Below, in pieces: positions 11,907 to 23,401 of a stretch of 64,000 nt of DNA. Within the stretch, counting starts at the first letter, position 1. Each line of letters opens with the position of its first letter. Location of the stretch: contig NC_043743.1 in NCBI RefSeq assembly GCF_004337985.1, positions 4,162,186 to 4,226,185 of the forward strand, written 5' to 3'. The position numbers and the translations under genes were made by a program. The notes beneath the pieces are model-generated. The model did not search any database, had not been told where the DNA came from, and was given only the letters and a program-made list of their open reading frames with translations. This stretch comes from Pyricularia pennisetigena (taxonomy: Eukaryota > Ascomycota > Sordariomycetes > Magnaporthales > Pyriculariaceae).

Positions 11907-14900
11907 GATGAATGCTGTGGATGTCCGCTAGCAGCACAATACAGCTTTCGTAACACAGCAGCTCCGCAGTCCCAGCAGGCGGATGGTACGGGTTGTGGCT
12001 AGTCGGGGAATTTTCACAGTCCGACAGAAGATGCCGGAAGTGAATCGAGTTTGTAGGTATTCACAGCTTGTCGTCGAAACTTTTTGTTTAACACCAAAAA
12101 AAACGTTTGTGATCTTGGAGGGCTGGCCGTCTCCCTAGTTGCGTCCGCCGGACAACCCTTGGTTTCTTTGCCCTGTATGAATATCGTTATGTTTCGAGAC
12201 GTCCAGGCGGCTGTCAAACGTAAATTTGGTCGGCCTGCGTCGAGCGTGCGCAGGGAAAAGTACAAAAAAAAAGTCAATTAACCAGCTGGGTGGGCGTTGC
12301 GTCTTGCGCTTGTCTCTGTGCGTCGGTAGGTCGGTAGGCTGGGACCATGTGATGGATCAACTGAACCCAAGTGAGACGACTGTCTTTCGGGCGGCCGCGG
12401 TGGTCGCTTGCACGGGTGTCGCTTGAACGGTCCCGAGGGCAAAGAAAGGGTGGAGATCGGGTCGAGGGTCTTTCAGTCAAAAGGGGGGCGGAAGTGTGCG
12501 GGAGCCGTTGGACATCACACTGTCGCGTCCCGGGTACAAAGAGTGAGTGGTTGACTGGTTTCGGTGGTTGACGCTATTATTCCCCAGAATGGACGGACTG
12601 GTGTAGGTTTTCTGCTACTATCGCCGTCGGTGCTCAAAATTGTTGGTGCGATTTGATTCACTTTTGGTCCAGGGAGACCGAGTCAATGCTGAGAGAGTTT
12701 GATGAAAACCCGGCTGTGCTAATGCAATCGCTGTTCCAAACCCGAAGCTGGATACCCAGGGCGTTTCGTCAAATTCACACAGGAAGGGCAAAACCGTGGT
12801 ATGGAGAGGGAGGGGGCCGTCGGCAAAAAAACCAGAAGAATCAAAACAAAACGGCCACCAAAGAAAAACCAAAAGATAGTAATAATAATAACGATTATAC
12901 AAACGAGCGTAATGGGATTCCCCTGATGTTTTTGAGTGGACAAAGAAAAAAAAAAAACAAACAAGAAAGAAGCCGAGAATACAAGCTGGGATCTGGCCGC
13001 GATTGACGCGAGGGAAGGGCAAAAGAAAGCTTGGGGATGGGGACAGCTACAGTACGTAGGTGGGGACTGGGACTGGGTCCTTGGACTGGGTCTTGGGCTT
13101 TTGGAATGCTGAGGGATGGATTGCTCGGGAAAAACAAGCAAAAGCCAGGCACAGTATGGAGGCGGAGTCGCGGATTGGGCGGGCTCGGTGGCCGCTGTGC
13201 CCCTCCTCAATTCTTGCTGTGGAGGAGTCAAGCCAAGTAAACACCCCTGACGCATGCACCTGGAATCTTGTACCTTTTTTTCGTGTTCCTATGAGAACCT
13301 TGCAGTTGTCTTGGCGGTGGTGTGATGTTACTGGTCGGACCTTTTGGGGTTCTTACGGGGTCTCGTTGGGTTTTTGTCCTCTTGTTGCTTTTCCCGGAGC
13401 TGAGATACTTTTTATTTTCAGTTCGGCGGCATAATCCAAAATGTGGCTTGTTATTTGGATCAATTAGGTCCATTTAATTGCTGTCAATACCCACGCTACA
13501 GAGAACATGGAGGAAGGAGCTGAAGACTAGACTCGCATAGACGGGGCTCGATTGGCTGCAGTGGGCAGGGATATCTGGGGTTTTGTCGAGGAGATAGCTC
13601 CAGGGTCACTGAGCAAAGTACCTTGTACCTTGAAAAAGAACGAATTCCCTGGTCAATGGACTACAACCCACAAGAGAAGTAGGTAAATATTCCAAGGCGG
13701 TGGTCGTCTCTTCTCTCTAACAAAAAAAGAGAGAGAGAAAGAGAGAGAAAAGAGAAAAGGCTTTACTTAGCACGCTGGTGGGTTGACAAATAGGGTGCCA
13801 AGCCAAATCTCCCTGACCACTATGGGCCAATTTGCATGTACATGCGGCCACTCCACGTCTGTCTTGGGAAGCTGGTATTTCTGTGTCATGCACGCCCGCC
13901 ATTTTGGATATTGGAATTTGATTACTGTACAGTAACAATACAGTATTGCATAGGATCCAATATGAATGAAGTTTCACAGCACATAGTAAGTATGTCTGGT
14001 CCATGAGGGGAAGTTAAACCCCCTGGAAACCAAAAACAGCAACCTGCTCACTCTTTCCCATTTTTATTTACTTTTTTGAGGCACATTTTTGCTTATTGGG
14101 GGATCTTGTACGAATTTATCATCTAACGGTAATCTATCTATCTTCCTTATTACTAGAACCTAATAAGAGTAATGGTTTGGTAGATCTACAGATCACCGTT
14201 AGTCATCGCTTCACGTTACGAGATCATTAACAGGGTACTAGAACTTACTACTGTAGCAGCTAGGGATTTCCATGTGATTGAATGGAGGGTGAATAATTTT
14301 CTTTTTCACAATGACGACGAGTTGGACAACTCGACGGGGATCCGATCCCATCAGGTCGGGTTGATCTCCCGATGTGATGCAGCTTAGTAACTGAACCATG
14401 TGGGGTGGGACAAAGTGATTAATTGGGCCGACTGGCGAGCGTGCAACCACATACTGTACGGAGCACAGTAGAGCACGAAAGTAACAGTAGGAAACGAAAG
14501 TCGCTGGCCCAATACAGGCAAGTCGACTTAATCTGGGCAAAAGGTTAATTCTCCGTAGATCGGGTAACCACAGAAGCGCTGCCAGCGGGTAAAGATGACA
14601 AAAATAATTCGGACATGCTTGTAATCTCTCGCTGTTACTGTACTTGTATGTCTTTATCTTCTTACCAGTGAGTAGTGATCAGCTGCAGTACCTTTCCCAT
14701 TCCTGCTGCTCGGACCCCAAACTCAAAAGCCAAAACAAACACAAAAAAATCGAAATGAGCACCAAATCAAACTTTTTTTTCATCGTGGTACCATGATTTG
14801 CACATGCCGCGAACACGTTCAACAACCAACATCAATTAACCGCAATTGTTCAAGGGACCATGCAGCAGAAAGTCACCAGTTCCTTGTCCCAACGGCGGTC

Positions 14901-14929
14901 GCTGTCATGGTCCTTTTCATTCCATTCAA
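11907..14929. other. Long intergenic region, no gene seen
   Basis: About 3 kb with no supportable ORF. It contains the promoter/5' UTR of the membrane protein, AT-rich tracts, AG-rich low-complexity sequence at 13720-13760 and a tRNA-like element at about 14310-14402 (separate entry). Confidence 0.5.
14310..14402 (-). repeat. tRNA-like element, possible SINE relic
   Basis: On the minus strand an A-box-like word (TGGTTCAGTTAC, 14398-14387) is followed 37 nt later by a B-box-like word (GGATCGGATCC, within 14349-14337). Between them lies a perfect 5 bp stem with a 7 nt loop (14356-14372), like an anticodon arm. The B-box region is itself an inverted repeat (GGGATC-C-GATCCC), followed by a perfect CGAGTTG/CAACTCG hairpin (14318-14333) and then an A-rich stretch. 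It does not fold into a convincing full cloverleaf (no 7 bp acceptor stem), so it is not called as a tRNA gene. A degenerate tRNA-derived SINE is my reading; a chance arrangement is possible. Confidence 0.3.
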
Positions 14930-16410
14930 TTATCGTCCAAACCTTGCTCCTCCCGCTGAGCTGCCGATCCATCTATCTCTGGTCTCTGGCGATAAGACAT
15001 CTCCGAGACCCTCCACCTGCCGGCGGATTTCAAGCACACAACCCTCTGAGCGACAGACCTCAATCTTCCCATCCGGCTGTGCCCGGGCCAGAGCGATGAT
15101 GCGATGGACGAGCGCCGCAAGTTTGGCTAGAGCGTCACTGTTGGTCGATTCCCATTCGTCGATTTCATCTTTGACGTCCATGATTCGAATGTCGTCGAAC
15201 AAGCCTCGGTTGTGGAAGGCCAGGATAAACTTTGTGACGCGTGAGACCCAGAGACGCTGCAACTCTGCGCCCTTCATCTCCTCGAGCTGATCTCTCTTTT
15301 TGCAGCTGCGGGTCTTGAGGTCAAAAATCAGGTCCTGATTGACCAGTGCACCGGACCTTTGGATCTTGATCACATCCCCCTTGACCTCATTTCCGACCGA
15401 GACGCCGGTGCCGCTCATGCTTTGGGCCAAATCATGAACAGAGATGGACGATCTGGTCTGGTTGCCTACCTGATTTTCCGTTCTCCGATTCGGCACCGGC
15501 TTGTCACCGCCAGGATGCTGGCCGAGATACCCGTCTCCCTCAAAGCGGACGAGGAACCTAAGGTTTCCAAACCGGTAGCTCACCATTCGCTGGTGTGATT
15601 TCGAGCCCCTGACATCGTAATCCCAGGTAGTGTAGTTTTCTGGGAATGAATGACCGAATCCTTGTATGTCCGGGATAAGCTCCGTAGGGGAATTTTCTCT
15701 GCGGATCAGGAAAACGCTATCATCTACGACCTGTACAAGCATCCGGAACATTTTGTCCTGGCCTTTGACGAATCGAAGCAGATTACCCATGGTGCTGCCG
15801 CAAGCGATAACATCAATGCTGTGCTCCGCGAGGAAATCCGGTGCAGTCTCTAGCGTTGCTAAAATGGCAGGCTCCATGGGATGCTTGGGGAAGCCGGCCG
15901 CATTCTGGTCCCGGTACACTTTGCGGGTACTAACGGACCTGCCCCAGCCGTAGTTGCCATTGTCGTCGGGAAGCCTTATAGGCCTCGACAGAGGAGTCCA
16001 GCGCGGTGGCCGGCCTGGTTTTTTTTAAAGTTTTAGCCAAGTCAGTAATTATTTGGCGTTGCTCAAGAGCCGCATCGGTGTGGAACTTTTTTTTTTTTTT
16101 TTCTTTTTTTCTCTCCCTCACACGTACCGGGCACTGTGATTGTAGGCTCTTGTACTCTCCCTCCACCACTGGCCCAGTTGTACGAGGACACCAGGACGCT
16201 GTCTTTGACGACGGCAGATGCCGCCAGATTCTTTGCCGAGTCGGCGAGGTCTTGGACGCGCACCTCCTCGAGCAGTCGACCGAGAGGTGGTGGCGGAGCC
16301 TGGATTGCATCGGCGGTTTGATCCGCAACCGGGGGTCTCGACGGACCAGCCCCCAAGGTTTCGGAAGAGCTTCGGCCCGTACGAGCGTCACGGAGATGCC
16401 AGGATGACAT
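14930..16410 (-). CDS. Fungal conserved protein (family often labelled GGPP synthetase)
   Basis: Two exons, 16410-16128 and 16014-14930, with a 113 nt intron (donor GTACGT) that contains a 16 nt homopolymer; phase is kept and the join reads ITVPG-RPPRWTPLSRP. The 455-residue product has recognisable family segments: PPPLGRLLEEV near the N terminus, SVLVSSYNW, then YRDQNAAGFPKHPMEPA, IDVIACGSTMGNLLRFVKG, SPTELIPDIQGFGHSFPE and RFLVRFEGDGYL. From recall, homologues across Pezizomycotina carry the database name 'geranylgeranyl pyrophosphate synthetase', but I see neither DDxxD prenyl-diphosphate motif, so that name is probably a propagated error. Function unknown. No signal peptide or membrane span. 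The N terminus is set by the first ATG of the open frame; an extra upstream exon cannot be excluded. Confidence 0.75.
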
Positions 16411-16945
16411 GTGGCCCGGGGGAGGGGGTTCTTTTCTTTTCGGTTCCTGATAAGGCTACCACGTAATACGTCGCAGGATATACTCAAGCTTTCAGTCCGA
16501 TTCAAAAGATGACAAAACAAAGTTTCGCAACGTTCCGATGGAGATAGGTTGCTGATAACGACTGCTCGTTGAAAGCCAACGGGGACTTTTGTATTTGCAC
16601 ATGCCAAATGGGTTCGGGTTTCTTGCCTAGATATAGGATTTCCAGTCAGGCCGTCCATGAGATATCTACGGGTATTCGGGGTCTAGGGCGTCCTCTGTTG
16701 GTGTCGTTGGTGTGTAGTCTTCTACAGCCTCACTTGAACGTGGACTGATCGCTTCTTCATTGGGCAGCCAAGCAACGCAGGAGGCCTACCAGTGGGACCC
16801 AGGCGGCCTCGTAGAGTATGTGATAGACAATGTCGGTTAGACTCTCATTGGGCGGCCGCAGAGGTGATTACGACATTGCATCGCCTTGTCACACAGACAC
16901 ACACTGCATGTCGTCTCAATTCTAGCCCGTGCAAAAGAAGAAGAG

Positions 16946-16981
<36 letters not shown>

Positions 16982-17498
16982 CTGACCGGTTATCAGAGTT
17001 AGGGGTTCTGTTCAGATCGGAGAGGCCCTTCTTGATCGGCCAACACTGCTCACAAACCCTTGGTGTAAATGGTATCACGTGCAATCAGCATATTTAGCAT
17101 CAGTGAGAGAGAAGACTATCGCACCATGTTGCATGTGCTCAGCATCCCTTGATCCATCTTTAGACCCAGACACGGATCTTACCTTATTCAACCCGAGCCG
17201 TATGTACTACTGTATTGCTCAACACACTGGTGTTCTCAACATAGTTCGACATGAGATGAATGACTTGGGAAGCCGAAAGTAGAAGCACTTGTTTCTGATG
17301 ACAAGCAGTTGGAATAGGATTTGACAGACCCTCCAGTCTACCGGTACTTGTGGGCGTATGGCAAACATGTAGGTGCCTATAAATACATTGACGCAGTTCC
17401 TGACTAGAACCTCTATGTTGGACCATTGTCTTATTGTCTTTTTTTTTTTTCTTTTTTCTTTTTCTTCTTTGCGTACCGCCTGAAGCATCAAAAAAAAA
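16411..17498. other. Divergent intergenic region with A34 tract
   Basis: About 1.1 kb between divergent genes. No gene seen. Holds an A34 homopolymer (16946-16979) and pyrimidine-rich sequence just before the AAA ATPase start codon. Confidence 0.5.
16946..16979. repeat. A34 homopolymer
   Basis: Uninterrupted adenine run of about 34 nt in intergenic DNA; one of many long A/T runs in the window. Length may be unreliable because such runs are error-prone in assembly. Confidence 0.9.
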
Positions 17499-19734
17499 AT
17501 GTCCATCATATCACCAGGCGACTCGACCTTGTCGTTGTCCAGATACTCTCGCCCCAACCCAAGCTTCACGCCACCAAGAGACCTCGAGAAGACGCGCAAC
17601 CTCCGAAAGCACTACAGGAGCCTGCTGGAGGGAAAGTCCAAGATCAACTACGCCGAAGATGCCATCCTCTTCATCGAAGCTCTCCACTACTACTCCCCGG
17701 ACCGGTGCGTCGAGTCGCTCGTCAGCAGCCCGCACGGCCTAGACGCGGTGCGGAGCTGCGTCCAGATCGACCTGTCGCCGGGCTTCATCCAGGCCCACTC
17801 GCTCGTGCTCGTCAGCTACCTGTCGGACCCGTCCATCGCCGCCCTGGCCGACGGCCACTTCCTCGGGGAGGTCCTGAACGCCATCTTGTCCCCGCCTACG
17901 TTCTGGCAGGCTCTGGTCGCCGCCTTCTTCGGCGGCTCTCTGCACGCCGGGAGCCTGCTGCCGTTTGCTTGGCTGGTCTGCGACGTCGCGACCAGCTCCG
18001 GCGACGGCGACGGCGACTACAACTACACGTCGGACGTCAGGGCCGTGCTCGAACAGGGCTCTCTGTACACGGCCGCGTCCGCCGACGTTCGATACCTGGC
18101 CTTCAAGGCCCACCAGGCGGTCTACCCGCCCAGCAGCACCCCCGGCGTGGCGGAGCAGTTGGTCCGCTCCTCCGGCGAAAGGGCTGCCAGCGACCTGGTC
18201 ACGAGCCGAGACGTCTCGGGCTGCCCGAGTCCAGAGCGGGTCTTGTTCAACGCGCAGGATGGCGAATCGGAGAGGCGGCCTCAGCTCAACCTGGAGCTGA
18301 GCCGGATGAGATGGGAGCGTCAGTCCACATACAGCCAGCAGCTGCGCGAGATCAAGGACCAAGTCGAGCAGGCGCAGCGCGTCATGCGCGAGATCATCGA
18401 CGAGGAGAGGAACCTGGACGAACTGGCGCAGGAGGTCAACAACCTGAAGAACCTCCAAGATGCCGTCAAACGCAAGCAGGAAATCAAGCTATCGCAAGTC
18501 GCCGTGGCTGCTGCCAGCAGGGCGCCTACCCCTCCGCCCGCGGACAGCGAGACCCTCCAGAAGCTCCCGAGCAAGGCCAGGCAGGAGTGGGAGCACCTGA
18601 AAAAAGCCGAGGGTGCCCAGAGTGCTGCGCTTGACGACCTGATGGAGATGACCGGGCTCGAGGAAGTCAAGGAAGCTTTCCTGACGATGCAACACATGGT
18701 CCACGTAAAGATGCGGCAGAATGTTTCCCTGCAGTGTGAGAGGTGGGGTGCCAGTCTGCTCGGGAATCCAGGAACAGGTTGGTCCATAGAGTCTACCTTT
18801 TGACACTGTCTGGGAGGAGGGTTTACATGAAATGCTAACATACAGCTTCTGCTGTCCTGTCTTTTTTTTTTTTTTTTTTTTTTGGTTTCATGCAGGCAAG
18901 ACAACTGTTGCAAGGCTGTATGGCAAATTCCTCACTTCGGTCGGAGCCATCGCGGGCACCAGATTCGAGGAGACGACGGGGGCCAAGCTCGCCCACCTGG
19001 GCGTCTCAGGTTGCCAGTCCCTCATCGCCGACATGCTGGAGTCGGGAGGCGGTGTCCTCTTCGTCGACGAGGCCTATCAGCTCACGTCGGGAAACAACCA
19101 GGGCGGCGGCGCCGTGCTGGATTTCCTGCTGGCCGAGATCGAGAACCTGACGGGCAAGATTGTGTTTGTCATTGCCGGTTACGAGGGCGACATGGAGGCC
19201 TTCTTTGCGCACAACACGGGCCTCCGGAGCCGGTTCCCGCACCAGCTGCGCTTCTCCGACTACACGGACCAAGAGATTCACTTCATCCTCCAGCACAAGA
19301 TCGACAAGCGGTTCAGCGGGAAGATGCGGTGCGAGGGCGGGCTCTCGGGGTCCCACTGCCGAACGGTAGCGGAGCGGATCGGGCGCGGGAGGGGAAACCC
19401 GGGCTTCGGAAACGCGCGCACTGTGGAGAACGAGGTCGTCAACATCCTCCAGAGGCAGGCCACCCGGCTGGCGAGGGAGAGGAGAGAGGGCCTGAAGCCC
19501 GATGACTTGTTTCTCAGCAAGGAGGACCTGCTCGGCGCCGATGCCGCAGGGCCGGCTGCGGATGAGGACGAGGCTGGCCGCAGTGGCGCGAAGCAGGCCG
19601 AGCGCGGCCGGCGATCGGGGGAGATGAAGCGGATATACAGCATGCGGGCCGTCAAGGGGGCGCTGCTGTCGCTCGTTGGTGCTGCCGAGAACGAGAAGGC
19701 GCCTCCTCACAGAAGGCGGGCATCTTCTCGTTGA
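17499..19734 (+). CDS. CbxX/CfxQ-type AAA+ ATPase, single AAA domain
   Basis: Exons 17499-18777 and 18896-19734; the 118 nt intron (GTTGGT donor) carries a T22 run and interrupts the Walker A motif, which after splicing reads LLGNPGTGKTTVARLYGKF. The 705-residue protein has an N-terminal helical region without a known domain (to about residue 270), a coiled-coil-like segment (about 270-400), then one AAA module: Walker A near Lys428, Walker B GGVLFVDEAYQL, sensor 1 IVFVIAGYEGDME, arginine-finger region LRSRFPHQLRFSDY and the FGNARTVEN segment. This is the fungal CbxX-like group named after bacterial Rubisco activase CbbX. Many fungal relatives carry two or three tandem AAA modules and sometimes a helicase; this one stops after the first, in a basic Arg-rich tail. 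Either a short paralogue or a truncated gene. ATP-driven remodelling is likely; the substrate is unknown. Confidence 0.85.
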
Positions 19735-19935
19735 GCTTGATACCGGGCAGATAGATAACTGAGGCCAGCAGGTACAGAGAGGGGGCGTGCTTTTTAAAGC
19801 TGCTGGCCAACACAGGCTGTAGAAGTGGTCTTGGGGGCTTAAGAAGGGACATCAAGTCAAAGAACTAGAGAGGGGAATTTAGAGCAAAGACCTTTTGTAG
19901 AATGGAAGACTGAATTCAAGGATACTGCTTGTGAG

Positions 19936-19937
<2 letters not shown>

Positions 19938-19974
<37 letters not shown>
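19938..19974. repeat. T19-A18 perfect palindromic homopolymer junction
   Basis: A run of about 19 T is followed directly by about 18 A with no spacer, a 36-37 nt self-complementary block. It could extrude as a cruciform or form a transcript hairpin about 200 nt after the AAA ATPase stop codon. Confidence 0.85.
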
Positions 19975-20129
19975 TCTTTCGGTCATTAATTGGTGGCACA
20001 TAACCATGGAGTCTAGGGGAGCTGCTAGAGATGCACAATGCCTTCTTATTTGGCCACAATGCAATTCCTACCAGCAGTTTTCCTTGTCTGTTTTTCGGAA
20101 ACCGCCATGTCATCCCCAGCATTTCCTCC

Positions 20130-20500
20130 CTGCTAGTCAGTGATGGTCGACATCAACATCAGGGGTGCTCCTGGTGGTATCTTTGACTGGCACTATCTGG
20201 CTACCCTCGTTGCATGGCCTTGAGTACACTTGCTGGGCTTATCCGTAGGACGCAGTGATACTCGAAGACTGCTACGCGAACACCAGCAATCTCTGGCATA
20301 CCTTTGGTCATAAGAGTGTGCAAAGTACCATCCCAATCCTCTCAACTGTTCCAGGACCGGAAACCGGACTCGATGATTGAAACATCACTGTTATCGCCGA
20401 GGACTTGACGTGCAACGTGCACAGCGGCATTTGCTGTTCCCGTATCAAGTGTCACTGGTGATGGGTAAGATACAGGGTTCATCGTCTGATGATCAATACT
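20130..20500 (-). pseudogene. Possible eroded coding fragment
   Basis: Minus-strand translation gives a protein-like stretch including GTANAAVHVARQVLGDNSDV, vaguely like the FAD-binding beta-alpha-beta start of GMC oxidoreductases. A stop and a frame change follow, then MTKGMPEIAGVRVAVFEYHC. No complete domain can be assembled. This is a weak call that rests on composition and a loose resemblance; it may be chance. Confidence 0.2.
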
Positions 20501-21341
20501 ATGGCTAAAAAAAAAAAGAAGAAAACTATCGGAGTTGTTGGGCTAACCTCGAAACCTTTGTACGTAAGCGATGCCGCTTCAGTTTTACCCGAAGCTATTT
20601 GTCAGTTCCACATAGCCCAGAAACGCAACTCGTAAGTTGGATTGTTGCCGATTTACTGGTATCAAGGAAACGACCAACGGGAAATTAACTCTTGACTCGG
20701 CCTCGTCCATGGAGCTTGTTGTGTCCCAAATGATTCGACATATCAGGCACCGGGAACAAATTGTTTTCAGATGAGTCCGCATGGTTTTTTTTTACTGCGT
20801 CAACAAAGATTGTCGTAGGGATTGTGCAGAAGGTCCATTCTTCAACCGCGACTCCGGAAGTTCCCCAGCTGCCTCCGAAATGACATTCTGGATGAAGATT
20901 GGACATGAAGCCATGTAAGCCAGGCAGTTGATACTAGAGCAGGTAACGAAAACAAATTGTATGAGACAAGTTTCAGGTCAAAGACTTATACAACTTATCC
21001 CAAAAAAAAAAAAAAATACTCATCTTGGCTCTGCTGCCCGGACCGCTCCGTACGGGGTTAGCCACCCGTGTGTCCCGGGCCAACATGGGCACATCTTCCA
21101 TGCCCTACCATCGAGATTTGTTTTTCTGTGCCTGAAGTGATGAAATGTTTAAAAGGGGGGTTGCTTCCGGCCGGATCTACAGACAAAGACTTGTTAGTCT
21201 TGAGCAGTTGCAGACTACATGTTAGTATAGATTCTATAACCTGGCGACATTTGCACCACAAACACCCAACAACGCAGGGGCACATCCAAGAAGAGCTTAT
21301 CGTGTGGCATGTCAGGCTCTGCAAAGCCAAATCTCGCGATA

Positions 21342-23246
21342 ATGGCTACGTTCAGTATCACTCCCCAAAACTTGCTGCCGGGGTTCGCAGGCAAGAGTAC
21401 CATGGAGCAGTTCAAATACGGCATGGGATTGATGGGCGTGGGGGTAAGTGTTTCCCGATGAATGATACCTCCCCAAGCTTGGATCGACATCTTTTTGTTA
21501 CTGACACAAAAGTGGACGGACGGGCTCAGATTGCCGTTTACTGGATCGTCCTGGCCACATACCGGCTTTACTTCCACCCGCTCGCCAAGTTCCCTGGCCC
21601 GCCCATCCGAGCCATCACGGGCATGCCGTACCTGTACCAGAGCTACGTCGAAGGCACCTTTGCGCGACGGGTGCGGGCTCTGCACGCCAGGTACGGCAAC
21701 GTCGTACGCGTGGCGCCCAACCGACTGGCCGTCGACGGCGTGGTGGGGTGGAAGGATGTGCACGCGGTCCGCGCCCCGAATCCCGAGATGCCAAAACTGC
21801 CGGGCTACTACGGCCCAGACTCGCACCGGAGCCTCGTGGCCGCGCCCACCCGAGAGGGCCACCAGCGCCACCGGCGGGCGCTCGCCTACGGCTTCAGCAA
21901 CACGGCCATGCACGAGCAGGAGCCCGTCATCACCTACTACGTCGACATGCTCATTCGCCAGCTGTCCAAGAGGTCCAAGGAGGGCGCCCTCGACATGGCC
22001 ATGTGGTTCAACTTTCTGAGCTTCGACGTGGTCGGCGACCTGGCCTTTGCGGATTCCTTCAACATCCTAAAGAGAGGCAGGTACCATCCCTGGACGAGCA
22101 ACCTGATCAAGGGCATCGAGGGCGCGACCCTGAACCGCTTCTTCCTCTTCTCGTCGCCGCTCCTGGCCCCGCTGGCGCTGCTGGACCTGAACGGCACCAT
22201 CAAGACGTTTTGGGAAAACCGCCGGATCGCCGACTCCAAGACCAAGGCCCGCATCGATCTGGGGCCCGACCCGCCGGTCCAGACCGACCTGATCGGCCGC
22301 GACGGCAAGCCGGTCGTGCGCAAGGATTTTGTCGGCTACATGCTGCGCTTCAACCAAAAGGCCAGCCACGAGGCCCTGTCCGAGGTCGAGATGAAGCGGA
22401 ACGCCAACATCATCATGAACGCCGGCAGCGAGACCACCGCCACCGCCCTGGCCGTGCTGACTTTTATGTTCTCCCTGCCCCAGAACCGCGTCTGGATGGA
22501 GCGCGCCACCGAGGAGGTCCGCACCACGTTCAAGAGCGAGGACGACATCAACCTCCACTCCGTGTCCAACCAGCCTCTGCCCATATTGCGTGCCTGCTCC
22601 GAGGAGGCGCTTCGCTTCCACCCGCCGGCCCCCGACATGCCTCCGCGTCTTTGCCCTGGTGGTACCGTGGGCGGTTACTATGTTCCCAAGGGGGTGAGTT
22701 TTTTTTTTTTTTTTTTTTTTTTTTCTCACTGTCTATGATACCCTTATCTCTTTGCTGGGAGCGGAGATTTGCTAGATATATGCATGGACCAAACAGTAAC
22801 TAAACTATATGTTTGCTTTTTCTTTTTTGTCATGCCCGCGCGCGTGCGTGTAATAGGCCATCATCCAAGTCTCGCAACTGGCTACATACCACAACCCCGA
22901 CCACTTTCTAGAATGCGACGACTTCCGGCCGCAGCGGTTCCTACCTCCCGACCACCCGCTGTACGAGAAGCGGTTCGCCAACGACAACTTTGCAGTGTTC
23001 AAGCCCTTCAGCTACGGCAACCGAGACTGCATGGGCAAGAACCTGGCCTACATCGAGATGCGCTTCGTCATGTGCCGGATCCTGTTCCGCTTCGACTACC
23101 TCGGCCTGGACTACGAGGGCGGCGCCAGCGACCAGTGGCTGAACCAGCACCGTGCCTTTATCGTCTGGAAGAAGCCGCCCTTGATGGTCAATTTCAGGGA
23201 GAGGGAGGGTTTGGTGCCCCTCGAGCCTCCCGAGGTCACGGATTAA
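21342..23246 (+). CDS. Cytochrome P450 monooxygenase
   Basis: Three exons: 21342-21443, 21530-22693 and 22857-23246 (introns 86 and 163 nt, donors GTAAGT and GTGAGT); the second intron begins with a T26 run. The 551-residue product has an N-terminal membrane anchor (VGIAVYWIVLATYRLYF), the proline hinge HPLAKFPGPP, the I-helix oxygen-binding segment NAGSETTATAL, the ExxR motif EEALR (about residues 392-396) and the haem loop FKPFSYGNRDCMGKN with axial Cys480. It resembles fungal isotrichodermin C-15 hydroxylase-like P450s (CYP58/CYP65 region of the family). Expected role: ER-bound hydroxylation with an NADPH-P450 reductase. It opens a run of oxidoreductase genes up to 35.7 kb, so it may supply the first hydroxyl group for the neighbouring dehydrogenases. 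Substrate unknown. Confidence 0.93.
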
Positions 23247-23302
23247 TGATGGATTTGTTACCCTGCCTGGCAGCGGGGGGGTTGAGACTATGGTTTATTG
23301 TA

Positions 23303-23353
23303 GACAGACAGACAGACAGACAGACAGACTGACTGACAGACTGACTGACTGAC
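23303..23353. repeat. Tetranucleotide microsatellite (GACA/GACT)
   Basis: About 12 units of GACA grading into GACT directly after the P450 stop codon, probably in its 3' UTR. Confidence 0.85.
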
Positions 23354-23401
23354 TCTATTTGTTATCCTGTTTTGAAAAAAAAAAAAAAAAAACTAGGCTT
23401 T

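Larger units (their letters stand above)
19735..21341. other. Intergenic region with possible gene relic
   Basis: About 1.6 kb without an intact gene. It contains a T19/A18 junction (19938-19974), A-runs near 20507 and 21001, and on the minus strand short open stretches (about 20130-20500 and 20585-20906) that look partly protein-like but are broken by stops and frame changes. The last part is the P450 promoter and leader. Confidence 0.4.

Noticed and set aside
14310..14402. Functional tRNA gene
   Set aside because: No acceptor stem, and anticodon loop and B box deviate from consensus; described instead as a possible relic.
14930..16410. Prenyl diphosphate synthase
   Set aside because: Database-style name recalled for homologues, but no DDxxD motifs are present.
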